The notes beneath the pieces were generated by a model that ran no database searches, was not told the DNA's origin, and worked only from the letters and a program-made list of their open reading frames with translations. Position numbers and translations under genes: made by a program. This document shows positions 54,579-64,000 of a DNA stretch of 64,000 bases, piece after piece. The DNA comes from Sacculina carcini. Its lineage: Eukaryota; Arthropoda; Thecostraca; Sacculinidae. The stretch is taken from contig OU696574.1 of NCBI GenBank assembly GCA_916048095.2, forward strand, positions 6,483,587 through 6,547,586. Reading direction: 5' to 3'. Every line of letters begins with the position of its first letter. The first letter of the stretch is position 1.

Positions 54579-54907
54579 TACTTTGCAGACAGTATACAGC
54601 TTATAACCGATGCAACCACGGGTATAAGGGCGGATAAAAATTTCCCGCTTTGCACCAGCACTCGTTGTTTTTTCTTCAGTGACGGACGTTCGTCACCCAA
54701 TTTACGCAGTATTTTCTTGTATTTGGATAGGCGACACTTTTGTTCTTTTTCCAAAGGGACACGGTCTTGCAACAGGTTATGACAAATTTCACAAATAGCC
54801 CGTATCAGAGCAGGGTCGTACGTGTTTAGAACGGCTTTTTGTTGACGGTGTGTGGGACGCGGAAGTGATTCGATTGTCGGCCAACAGCGTTGCAACGTCG
54901 ACGACAT
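54578..54907 (-). CDS. Polinton P2 pX-like small basic protein
   Basis: An intact 109-codon frame starting at the ATG 54905-54907, 34 bp downstream of a TATAAATAGC box. The middle is highly basic (KEQKCRLSKYKKILRKLGDE, then KKKQRVLVQSGKF) and the end is hydrophobic (LIPVVASVISCILSAK). This layout, a basic core with a membrane-like tail, resembles the small proteins of Polintons and adintoviruses that have been compared with adenovirus pX. Function inferred as DNA condensation or virion core; not proven. Confidence 0.65.
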   Translation of the reverse strand: MSSTLQRCWPTIESLPRPTHRQQKAVLNTYDPALIRAICEICHNLLQDRVPLEKEQKCRLSKYKKILRKLGDERPSLKKKQRVLVQSGKFLSALIPVVASVISCILSAK

Positions 54908-54940
54908 GTTGACAAATGATTCACTTGTTCAACTATGTGT

Positions 54941-54950
54941 GCTATTTATA
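54941..54950 (-). promoter_or_regulatory. TATA box of the pX-like gene
   Basis: TATAAATAGC on the minus strand, 34-43 bp before the ATG at 54907 and overlapping the end of the ATPase gene. A TATA-like AATATAGTAATAAATA lies at a similar place upstream of the P1 copy. Confidence 0.5.
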
Positions 54951-56461
54951 CCTCAAAGCGGGAAGATAAACTAGTATGGGTTGTTCCAACTCATTGCTAC
55001 GCACACGTAGTCTGTTTCCAGTTTGTTGATGCAAATCCACAAGCAAATGACCGTACATCCTCTTCATTACGTCTATATAAACATCATAATGAATCTGATA
55101 TTATCTGGCATGTACTGCTGAGCAAATGCGCGCAGTGGTGTTTGATCTCGAAAATTACGGAAAAATACATAATAATTTGTATTTAGGCTGATTGTCCGGT
55201 AGTTGGGCGACTTGAGAAACGTGTTTTGGGTGACAAATAGTACACTCATGTTGTCGTGACGCGACGTTTTCTTAAACATGTCACGTACAACAGGTACTTC
55301 CATAGCATCCAGTAAGTCGTCGATAATGACCCTGCAACCATTACCGTATTTATGCTTGCTTGCCAATCGCTGAATTTCCTCATGGGATGGCACTCCGTAC
55401 TGCATCTCGTTAACTATACCATTTACAAGTCAATTTGGCAAAAGTGAAAATCAATTTGGCATAAGTGAAAATCAATTTGGCAAAAGTGAAAATCAATTTG
55501 GCAAAAGTGAAAATCAATTTGGTAATTCTTACAAATTTAGGTGGTAGTCGCATTGATAATGCATAATCATATTGTTTATTAGTGTTTTAGTAACAAGTAT
55601 ATTACTCATGCAAATGATATCAATTAATGTTTTATGTTTAAGAATATATATAGTTTAAGAAGCTGTCATGTAGGGATATATTTGTTGATGAAGTCCATTA
55701 TATTAGCATCAAAATGATCTATTAAGTGATTGGGCTTAGCTCCGATTCAAGGATAATAATAAAACAAGCTATACTTTTTACAATTTCATTTGTCCCAATT
55801 GAAATCAAAATTGTCCCAGTTAGAACCACAATGTATGTTATTGATTTGACATTAAATATCAAACTTAATTGTTATCAGTAAATTTTATTGTATTTCACAT
55901 AAACAATTTAGCATTAGTCGTAAAACACAGATATGTACTACTTACTACTTACTATACAATCATGTGCTATGATATGTACTACAATTACAATGCAGATATG
56001 TACCGTAATTACTTACTTTATGAGGAACTCTATCAGCCAATATAGCAATGTCAGCCTATATACCACCAGCGCGTGTACTTAAATTCTAGCAACAAAGCAA
56101 GATATCACAACTCAACACAATCACAACGCAACATGGCCCACTGAAACACATTCACTAACAGACACGCACAAACGTTCTGCGCAAACAACTGCCCTATGGC
56201 GCGCACTGCCCTATGGCGCGCACTGCCCCACCCCCTGTATCCCCCTGCTCGCTCATAGCACGTGCATACAACATACACACTACCTACACTCACACTCACA
56301 CTACCTCGAACACACAAATGGACACCATATACAAAATATATACCGTACTATATTAAACATAGTACAGATGGCTAGCAACGACAAGCGCTATTCGCACGTG
56401 ATGCCTGAACACTTGCCATAAGACGGAATGTACCGTCTCTGAAAGTGTGATGCTTCTGTAG

Positions 56462-56503
<42 letters not shown>

Positions 56504-57117
56504 ACGATTTGCTCGCGAGTGCTCTCCGAGAACAGTGACTATATACGCTGACACTGATATATTGGCTGATAGAGTGCGCGCCAAAGGGCAGTTGTTTGCA
56601 CAGAAGAATATATATATTTTCTTAAACATAAAACATTAATTGATATCGTTTGCATGAGTAATATATTTGTTACTAAAACACTAATAAACAATATGATTAT
56701 GCATTATCAATGCGACTACCACCTAAATTTGTAAGAATTACCAAATTGATTTTCACTTTTGCCAAATTGAATTTCACTTTTGCCAAATTGATTTTCACTT
56801 TTGCCAAATTGAATTTCACTTTTGCCAAATTGATTTTCACTTTTGCCAAATTGATTTTCACTTTTGCCAAATTGATTTTCACTTTTGCCAAATTGACTTG
56901 TAAATGGTATAAACTTTTGTCTATATGATAGGGCGCTGCAGTTCCGTGGCAATACAGTACATAATCGGGGCTTCGGGAGAGCACCTGGTCCGCCCGTGTC
57001 AGCATGTAGACTATAAATTGACTCATCGGACCCTGAATGACCGGACGATATTATTAATATAAAAGTGTTGATGTGAACGGTGAACGGTGTAAGAAGACGT
57101 GCGTCAAATGTTTCCAT
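54950..57117 (-). pseudogene. Polinton P2 FtsK/HerA-type packaging ATPase, split by inverted-repeat element
   Basis: The ATG at 57115-57117 begins METFDARLLTPFTV. The Walker A loop (SGHSGS then ES) has a 2-nt deletion and the codon for the catalytic Lys is changed, in two frames. The text goes on to PDYVLYCHGTAAPYHIDKSL and SYRQKF, where the element 55419-56907 is inserted with TATA on both sides. It resumes NEMQYGVPSHEEIQRLA, Walker B CRVIIDDLLDA, MSVLFVTQNTF (sensor), FFRNFRDQTPLRAFAQQYMP, and after a shift GHLLVDLHQQTGNRLRVRS. Genome-packaging motor in the family. TATA-like TTTATATAA lies at 57164-57172. Confidence 0.84.
55419..56907. mobile_element. non-autonomous inverted-repeat element with tandem subterminal repeats
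   Basis: Long inverted repeats (55419-55652 and 56610-56907) start CCATTTACAAGTCAATTTGG. TATA flanks both ends (55415-55418 and 56908-56911), so the target duplication is TATA or TA. Just inside each end is a 21-bp unit (TCAATTTGGCAAAAGTGAAAA), four copies on the left and seven on the right, which accounts for the arm length difference. Inside there is a tandem ACTGCCCTATGGCGCGC pair (about 56183-56224), partly inverted again near 56575-56605, and a (GT)n run at 56464-56502. No transposase. Foldback-like or MITE. Confidence 0.85.
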
Positions 57118-57172
57118 ACTCGCCGTGCCGATGAAACTGATCTTCGTTTAACTATAGGGATATTATATAAAG

Positions 57173-57602
57173 TATTTGCTGATGTGGGCCGGTTTTGCGC
57201 TGAGCATCACTAGACAAACCCCCGGCGCTTAATCGGATCATATAACAATCCCACAATTACCAGCTCTGCAATTATACATTCAACATCGCTGACAATGAGC
57301 AATAGCGATAATAGGAACAATATTATATGCGTCACCATCTCGGTGATTGTCAATTGAATGACACGTTGACACATCAACACTTGTATATTAAAGCCTGCAC
57401 AACTAACGCATATACACATACATACACACCAACACTTTTATATTTATATAACACACACACACACACCAAAACATGTATACACACCAACACTTATATTTAT
57501 ATAACACACTAACACAAACATACACACCAAAACATGTATACACACCAACACTTATATATTTATATCACACACACACGCACATACCAACACTTTTATATTT
57601 AT
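57173..57602. other. AT-rich then (CA)n-rich spacer
   Basis: To about 57360 nothing recognisable. From about 57400 to 57602 a CA/TA-rich tract repeats ACACCAACACTTNTATATTTATA three to five times with (CA)n runs. Confidence 0.5.
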
Positions 57603-59711
57603 ACTAGCATCAAAACTCGGCCGTTGTGCGGAGCAATTCATAGCATGAAATTCATATTCAATTCATAAAATATGAAAAATTAAAAATGAAATAGGGTATA
57701 CTCATAAAAATATTAATCAATTGAAAATTCTAAGTTTAATTATTTTTATTTCGACTAAATATTTCCCCTCAGTCCGCCTTAGTCATTTTTACACCCGCCC
57801 GTCGTGCTGAATTATTCAGAACTCGAACACGATCTGTTCTATATCTTGAAGTCAAATCCAATTGGCTTTGTTTATGGATTAATTCTACAGGGGAAAATGA
57901 ACGTTCTATTGTCTATAGTTGCTGCCCGCGGAGCATTTTTATTAATAAAAAACCTTTTTTCAAAAGAACCATTTAAAAAAATGAACTAAAAAATGAAAAA
58001 AAAAATTAAACCCGCCCGTCGTGAGGAACAATTCATACAAAAAAATTCATATTAAATCCATAAAATATAATGAATATAAATTGAAAAGCAAAAAATGTAA
58101 CCTATAAATCTCTTAACCAATAGAAAAGTCAAAATGTGAATATTTTTGTTTTTATTTTTAGAAATATTATCCCTCAACCCAACTGATATATAAATCTGCC
58201 CGTCGTGTGGTATAATCCAGAACACGAACACGAAACAAACAATGAAAGATGATGAAATCTTTTCATCAGAATGTTTCCAAAGTATATTTATTACTTAACA
58301 TCATTCCCCAACATCATTTGCTTATGTACTATTTTACTTTTACCGCTATAATATTTATTGCTAAAATTTATATATCTTCCGCTATCATTAAAACCCAATA
58401 TAACCTGAGTCAAACCTACCCAACCCCACCCAACCATTCAATCTTGACCGCACTCAGCCTAGTCTGAGGTGATTCAACTTATTAGTTTGTGATCACAAAA
58501 TATACTGATTTGATCATAATTTGTAATCAGAAGACTGAGATTATCTACCCCAGGAGTCCCAAACACGCGGCCCACCAATAATTTTCTCTCAACCCGGCAA
58601 TATAGTATCGGAACCAAACTGTAAGGCAGCTAAATTCACATTTGTTGCATAATGCGATATATTTATACACCATTTAAGTCACATTTACATTAGTGAGTCT
58701 GGATCTTGAAGTCAAGCCCGTGAGTTTTGTATATGGATTCATTCCACACGGTTAAATGTTTGAACCCACCCGTCGTGCGGAACAATTAATAAAACAAAAG
58801 TAATACATATTTAAAACCAAACAGCCAGTCTAATAGAAAACTCTAAATTGTAAAATCTATACCAATAGAAAATTCCTGTTCTGAATTTGCATATTCTTAT
58901 TCTAATAATTGACGGCATATTATTCAGTCAACCCCCCTCATACTTAAGCCCGCCCGTCGTCAGGAATAATTTCGAAATGTAAACACAAAATAACAACGAA
59001 TATTTTTAGTATATAAATGATTTTTTTTCCATAATATCTCATAATTCCCAGTTAATGCTTCCACTAGTGCATCATATTCATACAGTTGTTATTTTTGGGA
59101 TTACACCGATATTACAGCCCTTGATATTACAGCCGATATTATATTATGCAATCTATATTCTGCTACGTACTATTCCTAATACATATATCATCAGATGGCA
59201 AAATATATTTGAAGGTTCACATCATTCTCCACCATCATTTGCTCAAGAGCTATTCTACTTTTATCGCTAGAATATTTACTGCTAGCAAAATATCATATAC
59301 CTCGCTATCATTTAAACCCACTCTTTATAGATATATTTAAGCCCGCCCGTCGTGCAGAACAGTTCATAGAATATAATTAATATTCAATTCATAAGAAATT
59401 AGTGCAAATTGAAAAATAAAAACTAACCCATAGGAAAGCTTTAGCCAATATGAAAGTCTAAATGTGAAATTTATGTTTCAATTTAGAAAACATGTTTTTC
59501 AACAACCCGCCTCATATTTGAAGCTGCCCGTCGTGCGGAATAATTCAGAACTCAAACACGAAACAAACACAAAGAAAATTGATGAAAAACGACCAATAGA
59601 AAAAGTCAAATTTGTAAATTCTTGTTTTAATTATTGACGATGTTTTTTCCCTCAACACTGCTCAAATTCACACCCGTCCTTTGTGCGTAGTAATATCTAT
59701 GCTATGTTGAA

Positions 59712-61402
59712 GTCTATGCTGACGATGTACAAATTTACTTTCCCCTATCTTTACATAATTCTACTTTGGTATCCAAACTTCTTTCCCATATTTCGTTATG
59801 GGCGGCCTCCAGATACCTCCTTCTTAATCACGACAAAACAGTCTTCTTAGCTTTTCATCCTCCAAGGATAACCCCTACCACTGTCTCCTTGCCTCTAGCT
59901 TCTCAAATTCGCAACCTTGGCATCACATTTGATCCGGCAATATCATTTTCTCAACACTTTTCCCAACTCACTCGCTCTTGCCGCTTCATTATGAGAAAAT
60001 TGTATCCCATACATTCTCTTTTGGACGAATCTTCGGCTGTTCTTCTCGTCAATTCTTACGTTTTCACTCGCCTAGATTACTGTAACTCCTTGTTTTTTCA
60101 CCTTCCCCTCAGAAGTATCCGCCATCTACAATCCATTATCAACCTTGCCTGTGTGGCGTGTCATGCATATTATATTTATTATATTAATGTGTGTGTATAT
60201 ATAAATGTGTGTATATTTGAATGTGTATGCGTGCGCGTATGCGTTTATATGTGTGTGCCGCACGTGTTTGTATGTTTGTGTGGCATGCCTTCCAGAATGT
60301 TCGGTGTAGGTTAGGTGACGTGTGTCTGCGTACAACCAGCAAACACGCTTGTTGCATGTGTATACGTGTGCGTATGTGTCTCTATGTATGTGCCGCATGT
60401 GTCTGTATGCTTGTGTGGCATGCGTTCTAGAATATTCCATGTAGGTTAGGTGACGTGTGTGTGCGTGTTAGCTTGCGAAAATAGTTCAGCCAATCACAGT
60501 AGCCTACGTGCTGGCGTGATCACATAGCCACCAATCGGGTGGTTACATTTGTCTTTTACTATTGCCTGGCCAATTGTGTTCCAATGTTCATACGCGGTCG
60601 GGTCGATGCACACGCACGGCCAAGTATATTTAAGTCCCGTCGCCTCGGTGCGCGGGCAGTTGGACTGGGACTTTGGGAATAGCTTGACTGACAGGGCTAC
60701 TCTCTGTGTCTCGCTCGCCTTGTGTCAGTTCGACCCGAGCATCGTCCGACACATTGTGTTGGACAACGTGCTCGTTGCGATTGCCGCGCATTGGCCTAGG
60801 ATATTACCTATATTACTTGTAACGGTGCAGTAGCTGTTTCAGTGGAGGACTCGCTACACCACTGTTACGGAATTCTGTGCCGCGGCCTTCGTGCCGAGGT
60901 TTTGCTGGTCTCCGGCCTTGTGATATTCAATGTACTATTGTTACTGTGTATTTATAATATATCTGCTGTGCTACACCGCTCTTTGTTATGTGCGCGCTCT
61001 GAACGAGCTTCGCGTAACACCTGTCGCTTCGTTCTTAAACTTCCTCCCAAAACGCCAACTTCAGCTCACCTTCACCGCCTTGGTTGGCTCACTGCTCATT
61101 TCCGAATTCGCTACAAAATTTGCTGTTTGGTGTACAAAATCCTTCACTGCTCTTCACCCCCGTCCTATCTACGCTCACTACGTCTGGTTCAAGAGAGTAC
61201 TTCTGGTTCGCGTCGACATCCTACTCCTCTAATCTGTCCCCCTGCGTTGAACCAATCCACTTGGTCTGCGAAATCATTCATTTTTTCTGCAACCCGCATT
61301 TATAATTCACTTCCTCCTCGCCTCCTCCGAATGAAATCCTACTCATCTTTATCCTCTGAACTGCACAAACATTTCCTTTCTTTGGCCTCAGAGTCTTCTT
61401 AA
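59712..61402 (+). pseudogene. LINE RT C-terminal half, split by insertion
   Basis: Left part: YADDVQIYFPLSL, WAASRYLLLNHDKTVFLAF, IRNLGITFDPAISF and DYCNSLFFHLPLRSIRHLQ. The insertion interrupts within the conserved NLACR motif. Right part: FVLKLPPKTPTSAHLHRLGW, RIRYKICCLVYKILH and ALNQSTWSAKSFIFSATRIYNSLPP, ending at the stop 61400-61402. Both halves are in the same order as in L-a. Confidence 0.87.
60150..61019 (+). repeat. candidate solo LTR inside LINE L-c
   Basis: About 870 bp separates the two halves of a conserved LINE motif, flanked by CCTGT (60148-60152 and 61020-61024). Taken as TGTGGCG...GTAACA it has LTR-type ends, but the 5-bp duplication then overlaps the ends, so exact borders are open. 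Two 135-bp units (anchored at 60256 and 60391 by TGCCGCAYGTGT) lie in the 5' part. A TATA box TATATTTAAG (60625-60634) with a start-like GCAGT about 30 bp on fits a promoter. No internal genes. Confidence 0.6.
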
Positions 61403-62027
61403 GTTTACTTGTTTGCAATGTTATAATTGATATATTCTTCCTATTGATATTGATTTAACCCGTTTTTCCTTTTATTTAATGATTTATCTCTTTTTTGCGC
61501 ATTTAGTTACATATTCCGGACTCATAATTGCTACATGTTTGTGTTTCTGTTCTGCGCTGCATGTTTATACTTCACCCAACCTGCGCAGTTGACCCAATTT
61601 CCCACTTGCTCCAGTCGTATTTTGCCTGTCGCGCGCTTGTAACTATTGTGTGCGCTATATTAAATACTTGTTTGTTGTTGTTGTTGTTGTTGTTGTTGAT
61701 GTAATTCAGAAGTGTAACACTATCAAAACAATGAAACTTTCTGTCATCTCTATAATTCCAGATTAATGCTTCCGCTAAAACAGCAGATGCATATAGTTGG
61801 CATTGCATGATATTACAACCTGTATGCTTATGCAACTTAAGCGTATGCAACTTGAAATTAAACCAATTAAATTACACAGTAAAATTCAGTAGTTTACTTT
61901 GCTCCCAGTAACATTTTACCCGCCCGTCGTGCGGAACAATTCATGTGTAAATATTGAGGACAATAAAGACTTTATATTCAGTATAGTGTAGCATTAATTA
62001 AACTGTACGCAATAAAACCACACCATC

Positions 62028-62256
62028 TGTCGCGGCAAATACACGACCTAAACAAACTCCTGGAACGATCTATCTGCACACAATTTATTCCAAACGGCTG
62101 AACGAACGACACAAAAAACACACTCGTGAAAAGTTCTGCTACACCAACCGCGTGTCTGTCCGAACTCAAACAGACGCACGACACACAATATATAAATTAT
62201 AAGGCTGCCAATCAACAACAATGTAGATGAAATAAACAATGGAAAAAAGAGCGACA
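62028..62256 (-). repeat. B2 3' LTR
   Basis: 229 bp with perfect short inverted ends TGTCGC...GCGACA. On the minus strand a purine tract GGCGGGGAGAA (62257-62267) precedes it. CCATC at 62023-62027 is the expected outer target-site copy. Confidence 0.8.
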
Positions 62257-62353
62257 TTCTCCCCGCCGTGTAAGGCTCCACCTTACGCAACACACTATTG
62301 ATGAACACAAGCGAAAAACGATTCACAGCAAAATAGACACATAAACATGAATA

Positions 62354-63999
62354 TCACACATATGAAGCACGAACGGCAGTCATTACCGACGCCACACCGG
62401 CGTGAGCCATCAACAGGTGTTTCTCCCTCACAATCAGCATAGAAACATGATATTTCGGCAAAATAATCGGATGCTTACAGCTATAAGACTGCATCGAATA
62501 TTGCAAGCGACCAGTCACTCGCAACAATCCTTTCTCATCCAGAAACGGATGCAATTTGCACAAACAAGAACTTTTTAAGATCTGCATATTTTCCGACAAA
62601 CGCTTGATTTCGTAAGAAAAGGCCAATCGCTGCTCATTACGCAATATAGTCAACTTGGCGTCGCGCAGCTCACCACATGTTAAATCCTTGGATACACTCC
62701 GCAAGGCAAATTTACATCTGTGTATAAACCTGAATATCCAACCAACAACGCGCACAGCTCGAGAAAGTGTTCCCCAACGTTCAACAGGCAACACTGGCAC
62801 GCTGGTGCACGACTGCAAAACAGAGACATCAGAGGTCTGACCTTCAAGTTCACAAACGGTCTCGTTATCCGAAGCAGACAAGCCTACGGAACTGAAATCT
62901 TGCTTTAACCAAGCGGGAACAGAAAACCAATAATCTGCCTGAGCAAGGTCTTCGGCAAAGCAACCTCGGGAAACAATATCTGCCGGGTTCAGCTCACCGG
63001 GACAGTGTCTCCAAGAAGAAGGAGCAGTAAGCGATTGAATCTCAGAGACCCGGTTAGCGACGAATGGCTTCCAGCGACCCGAATCGCTTCGAATCCAATG
63101 CAGGGCTATAGCTGAATCTGCCAGCAATACACAAGAGGAAGGTGAGAAAAACAAATAACACGCATCACATATCCAACAAGACGAGCAGCCAACAAGCTAC
63201 CCATGAGTTCCAATCGAGGCAGAGTCATACGCTTGAGCGGAGACACTCTGCTCTTGGATACCACAAAAGCTACAATCACTCTACCATCTGTCTGAACAAC
63301 TCGAAAATACAGGACGGCTCCATAACTAGTAAGGCAGGCGTCGCCAAAACTATGAATCTCAAGTTTATCTTCCAAATCTCTCCACTTGCCCTCAGAAGGA
63401 AAGTAACAACGAGGAATACGAAGTCTCCGCAAGATACACAAGCCATTCAGCCATCGCATGAACATAGTGGAAATCTCATCAGTGATTGGATCGTCCCATC
63501 CGCTACCTTCACGCCACAGCTGCTGAAACAGACATTTGGCCATCAACGTAAAAGGCGCAACAAATCCAACCGGATAAAAAATACGAGCGATACAACTCAA
63601 CACAACACGTTTCGAAATAATATTAAACAACGGTAGAGTAGTACAACATATTAAAAACATGTCTATCTGGGGGTTCCAACCCATTCCTAGCACATTCGAA
63701 AAATCATCCTCACTGCCCGATGAGTTTGAAGGAAGGGTGTTCGAAAGAGTCTTACTATTTGAACGACACTTTACCAGTGACATTTTGGCCTTATCCTGAA
63801 CACTTTTGGTTTCAAAAAACAAATTGGCTGCGTCATCAGCCGTGTCTGCTCCAGACAAGAAATCGTCCATGTACAGATTTTCCGAAAGCTCATTTACAGC
63901 ACGAGAGGGAGCCATCAATCTCAAATGATATTTAATTGTCGCACATAATAGAAATGGACTGCAGTTGATACCGAAGGTTACGCGACAAAAACGCATCAC
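62354..63999 (-). pseudogene. pol: B2 Pol: RT, RNase H, integrase N-terminus
   Basis: The RT palm site reads YMDDFLSGAD (about 63844-63873), then IFYPVGFVAPFTLMAK and IPRCYFP, then RNase H (HSFGDACLTSYGAVLYF, MTLPRLELMG, and after a shift near 63110 LADSAIALHWIRSD, NPADIVSRG). Then comes the BEL integrase linker and zinc-finger part (LHPFLDEKGLLRVTGRL, HPIILPKYHVSMLIV, LLMAHAGV). The frame stops at 62354. The core with the DDE residues is absent, so this copy could move only with help from another element. Confidence 0.86.
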
Positions 64000-64000
64000 A

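Larger units (their letters stand above)
53130..57172 (-). mobile_element. Polinton/Maverick copy P2 (four-gene segment)
   Basis: Reading leftward: packaging ATPase (57117-54950, split by an inverted-repeat element), pX-like gene (54907-54578), gene 2 (54578-54063), retroviral-type integrase (about 54060-53130). The last three occur in the same order in P1. DNA polymerase B, protease and capsid genes are not in this segment. The copy is decayed but each gene is clear. Both terminal inverted repeats are unseen. Confidence 0.82.
59695..61700 (+). mobile_element. LINE of the L2/CR1 group, second 5'-truncated copy (L-c)
   Basis: GTAAT stands at 59690-59694 and again at 61701-61705, a target duplication. 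The other copy of the host repeat (3575-3590) shows the empty site. The element starts just upstream of the RT catalytic motif and ends in (TTG)n at about 61671-61698. Related to L-a but diverged, with a shorter 3' UTR. It is itself split at 60153-61019. Confidence 0.9.
57603..62027 (+). repeat. AT-rich repeat with alternating GC-rich boxes (copy 2)
   Basis: Same sequence as about 1640-3955, in the same orientation, with high identity by eye. Boxes are near 57604 (A), 57792 (B), 58010 (A), 58194 (B), 58767 (A), 58947 (B), 59340 (A), 59522 (B), 59670 (B) and 61917 (A). Compared with copy 1 it has a single unit where copy 1 has a duplicated one at 1880-2300, and an extra A-B block at about 58678-59035. 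It is split by a LINE (59695-61700) and ends where BEL element B2 begins. Confidence 0.85.
62028..64000 (-). mobile_element. BEL/Pao element B2, 3' part (runs past window end)
   Basis: The minus-strand order is RT, RNase H, integrase start, then a 3' LTR (62028-62256). The integrase catalytic core is missing: only about 100 bp separate the zinc-finger region from the polypurine tract. It inserted in the boxed repeat just after ACCACACCATC, a sequence that continues uninterrupted near 3900 in copy 1. The 5' part lies beyond base 64000. Confidence 0.87.

Noticed and set aside
55430-55530. CRISPR-like array of 21-bp repeats
   Set aside because: The units are contiguous with no spacers, occur in inverted orientation at 56.7-56.9 kb, and lie in animal transposon DNA.
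56716-57117. Long frame with repeated NQFGKSE units, as if a repeat protein
   Set aside because: The repeats come from the 21-bp units of the inserted inverted-repeat element running on from the ATPase frame. 21 is a multiple of three, so the frame stays open by arithmetic.
57210-57419. Hydrophobic minus-strand frame that could be a small membrane protein upstream of the Polinton ATPase
   Set aside because: No counterpart in P1, no start context, and the sequence runs into a CA-rich tract; not supported.

Overview
The window looks like invertebrate (most likely arthropod) nuclear DNA. The grounds are LTR retrotransposons of the Ty3/gypsy and BEL/Pao types, two kinds of LINE, Polinton/Maverick DNA transposons, a pogo/Tigger-like transposon and short runs of the arthropod telomere-type pentamer CCTAA. 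I found no host gene, rRNA, tRNA or CRISPR array. Almost every reading frame of appreciable length belongs to a mobile element, and the window is best read as a stack of transposons inserted into transposons. Organism assignment is inference; no species-specific marker was recognised.

Layout. 1-589: right half of a pogo/Tigger-like element (transposase N-terminus at 1-170, minus strand). 600-3960: AT-rich repeat with alternating GC-rich boxes. 3968-5268: tandem repeat carrying a recurring hairpin. 5763-8051: decayed minus-strand gypsy fragments and a lone LTR. 8295-8707: Polinton DNA polymerase B fragment. 8708-19273: gypsy element G1, split by a young gypsy element G2 (10986-16343) with 521-bp LTRs and a 4-bp target duplication. 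20759-23470: 5'-truncated L2/CR1-like LINE. 23528-34923: Polinton copy P1 (pX-like gene, a second conserved gene, integrase), split by LTR elements G3 (24495-29913, target duplication GAAAC) and G4 (30398-34856, target duplication GAGAG). 34924-46025: minus-strand gypsy G5, split by BEL element B1 (36257-43884, 644-bp LTRs, target duplication CGTAC). 46316-52660: minus-strand I-clade LINE with ORF1 and ORF2 inside a T-rich/CCTAA repeat. 53130-57172: minus-strand Polinton copy P2 (ATPase, pX-like, second gene, integrase), split by a 1.5-kb inverted-repeat element (55419-56907). 57603-62027: second copy of the boxed AT-rich repeat, split by a 5'-truncated LINE (59695-61700) that is itself split by a candidate solo LTR (60150-61019). 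62028-64000: minus-strand BEL element B2 running off the end.

How the parts relate. The nesting gives relative ages: P1 is older than G3, G4 and G5; G5 is older than B1; G1 is older than G2; P2 is older than the inverted-repeat element; the boxed repeat is older than the LINE, which is older than the solo LTR. Most coding regions carry stops or frameshifts, so they are annotated as pseudogenes or broken coding regions. The least expected observations are a structured RNA-like module of about 187 nt shared by the 3' UTR of one LINE and the 5' UTR of another, a stop-start overlap between two Polinton genes kept in both copies, the periodic hairpins at 4-5.2 kb, and element bodies that keep one frame for kilobases while carrying several in-frame stops.
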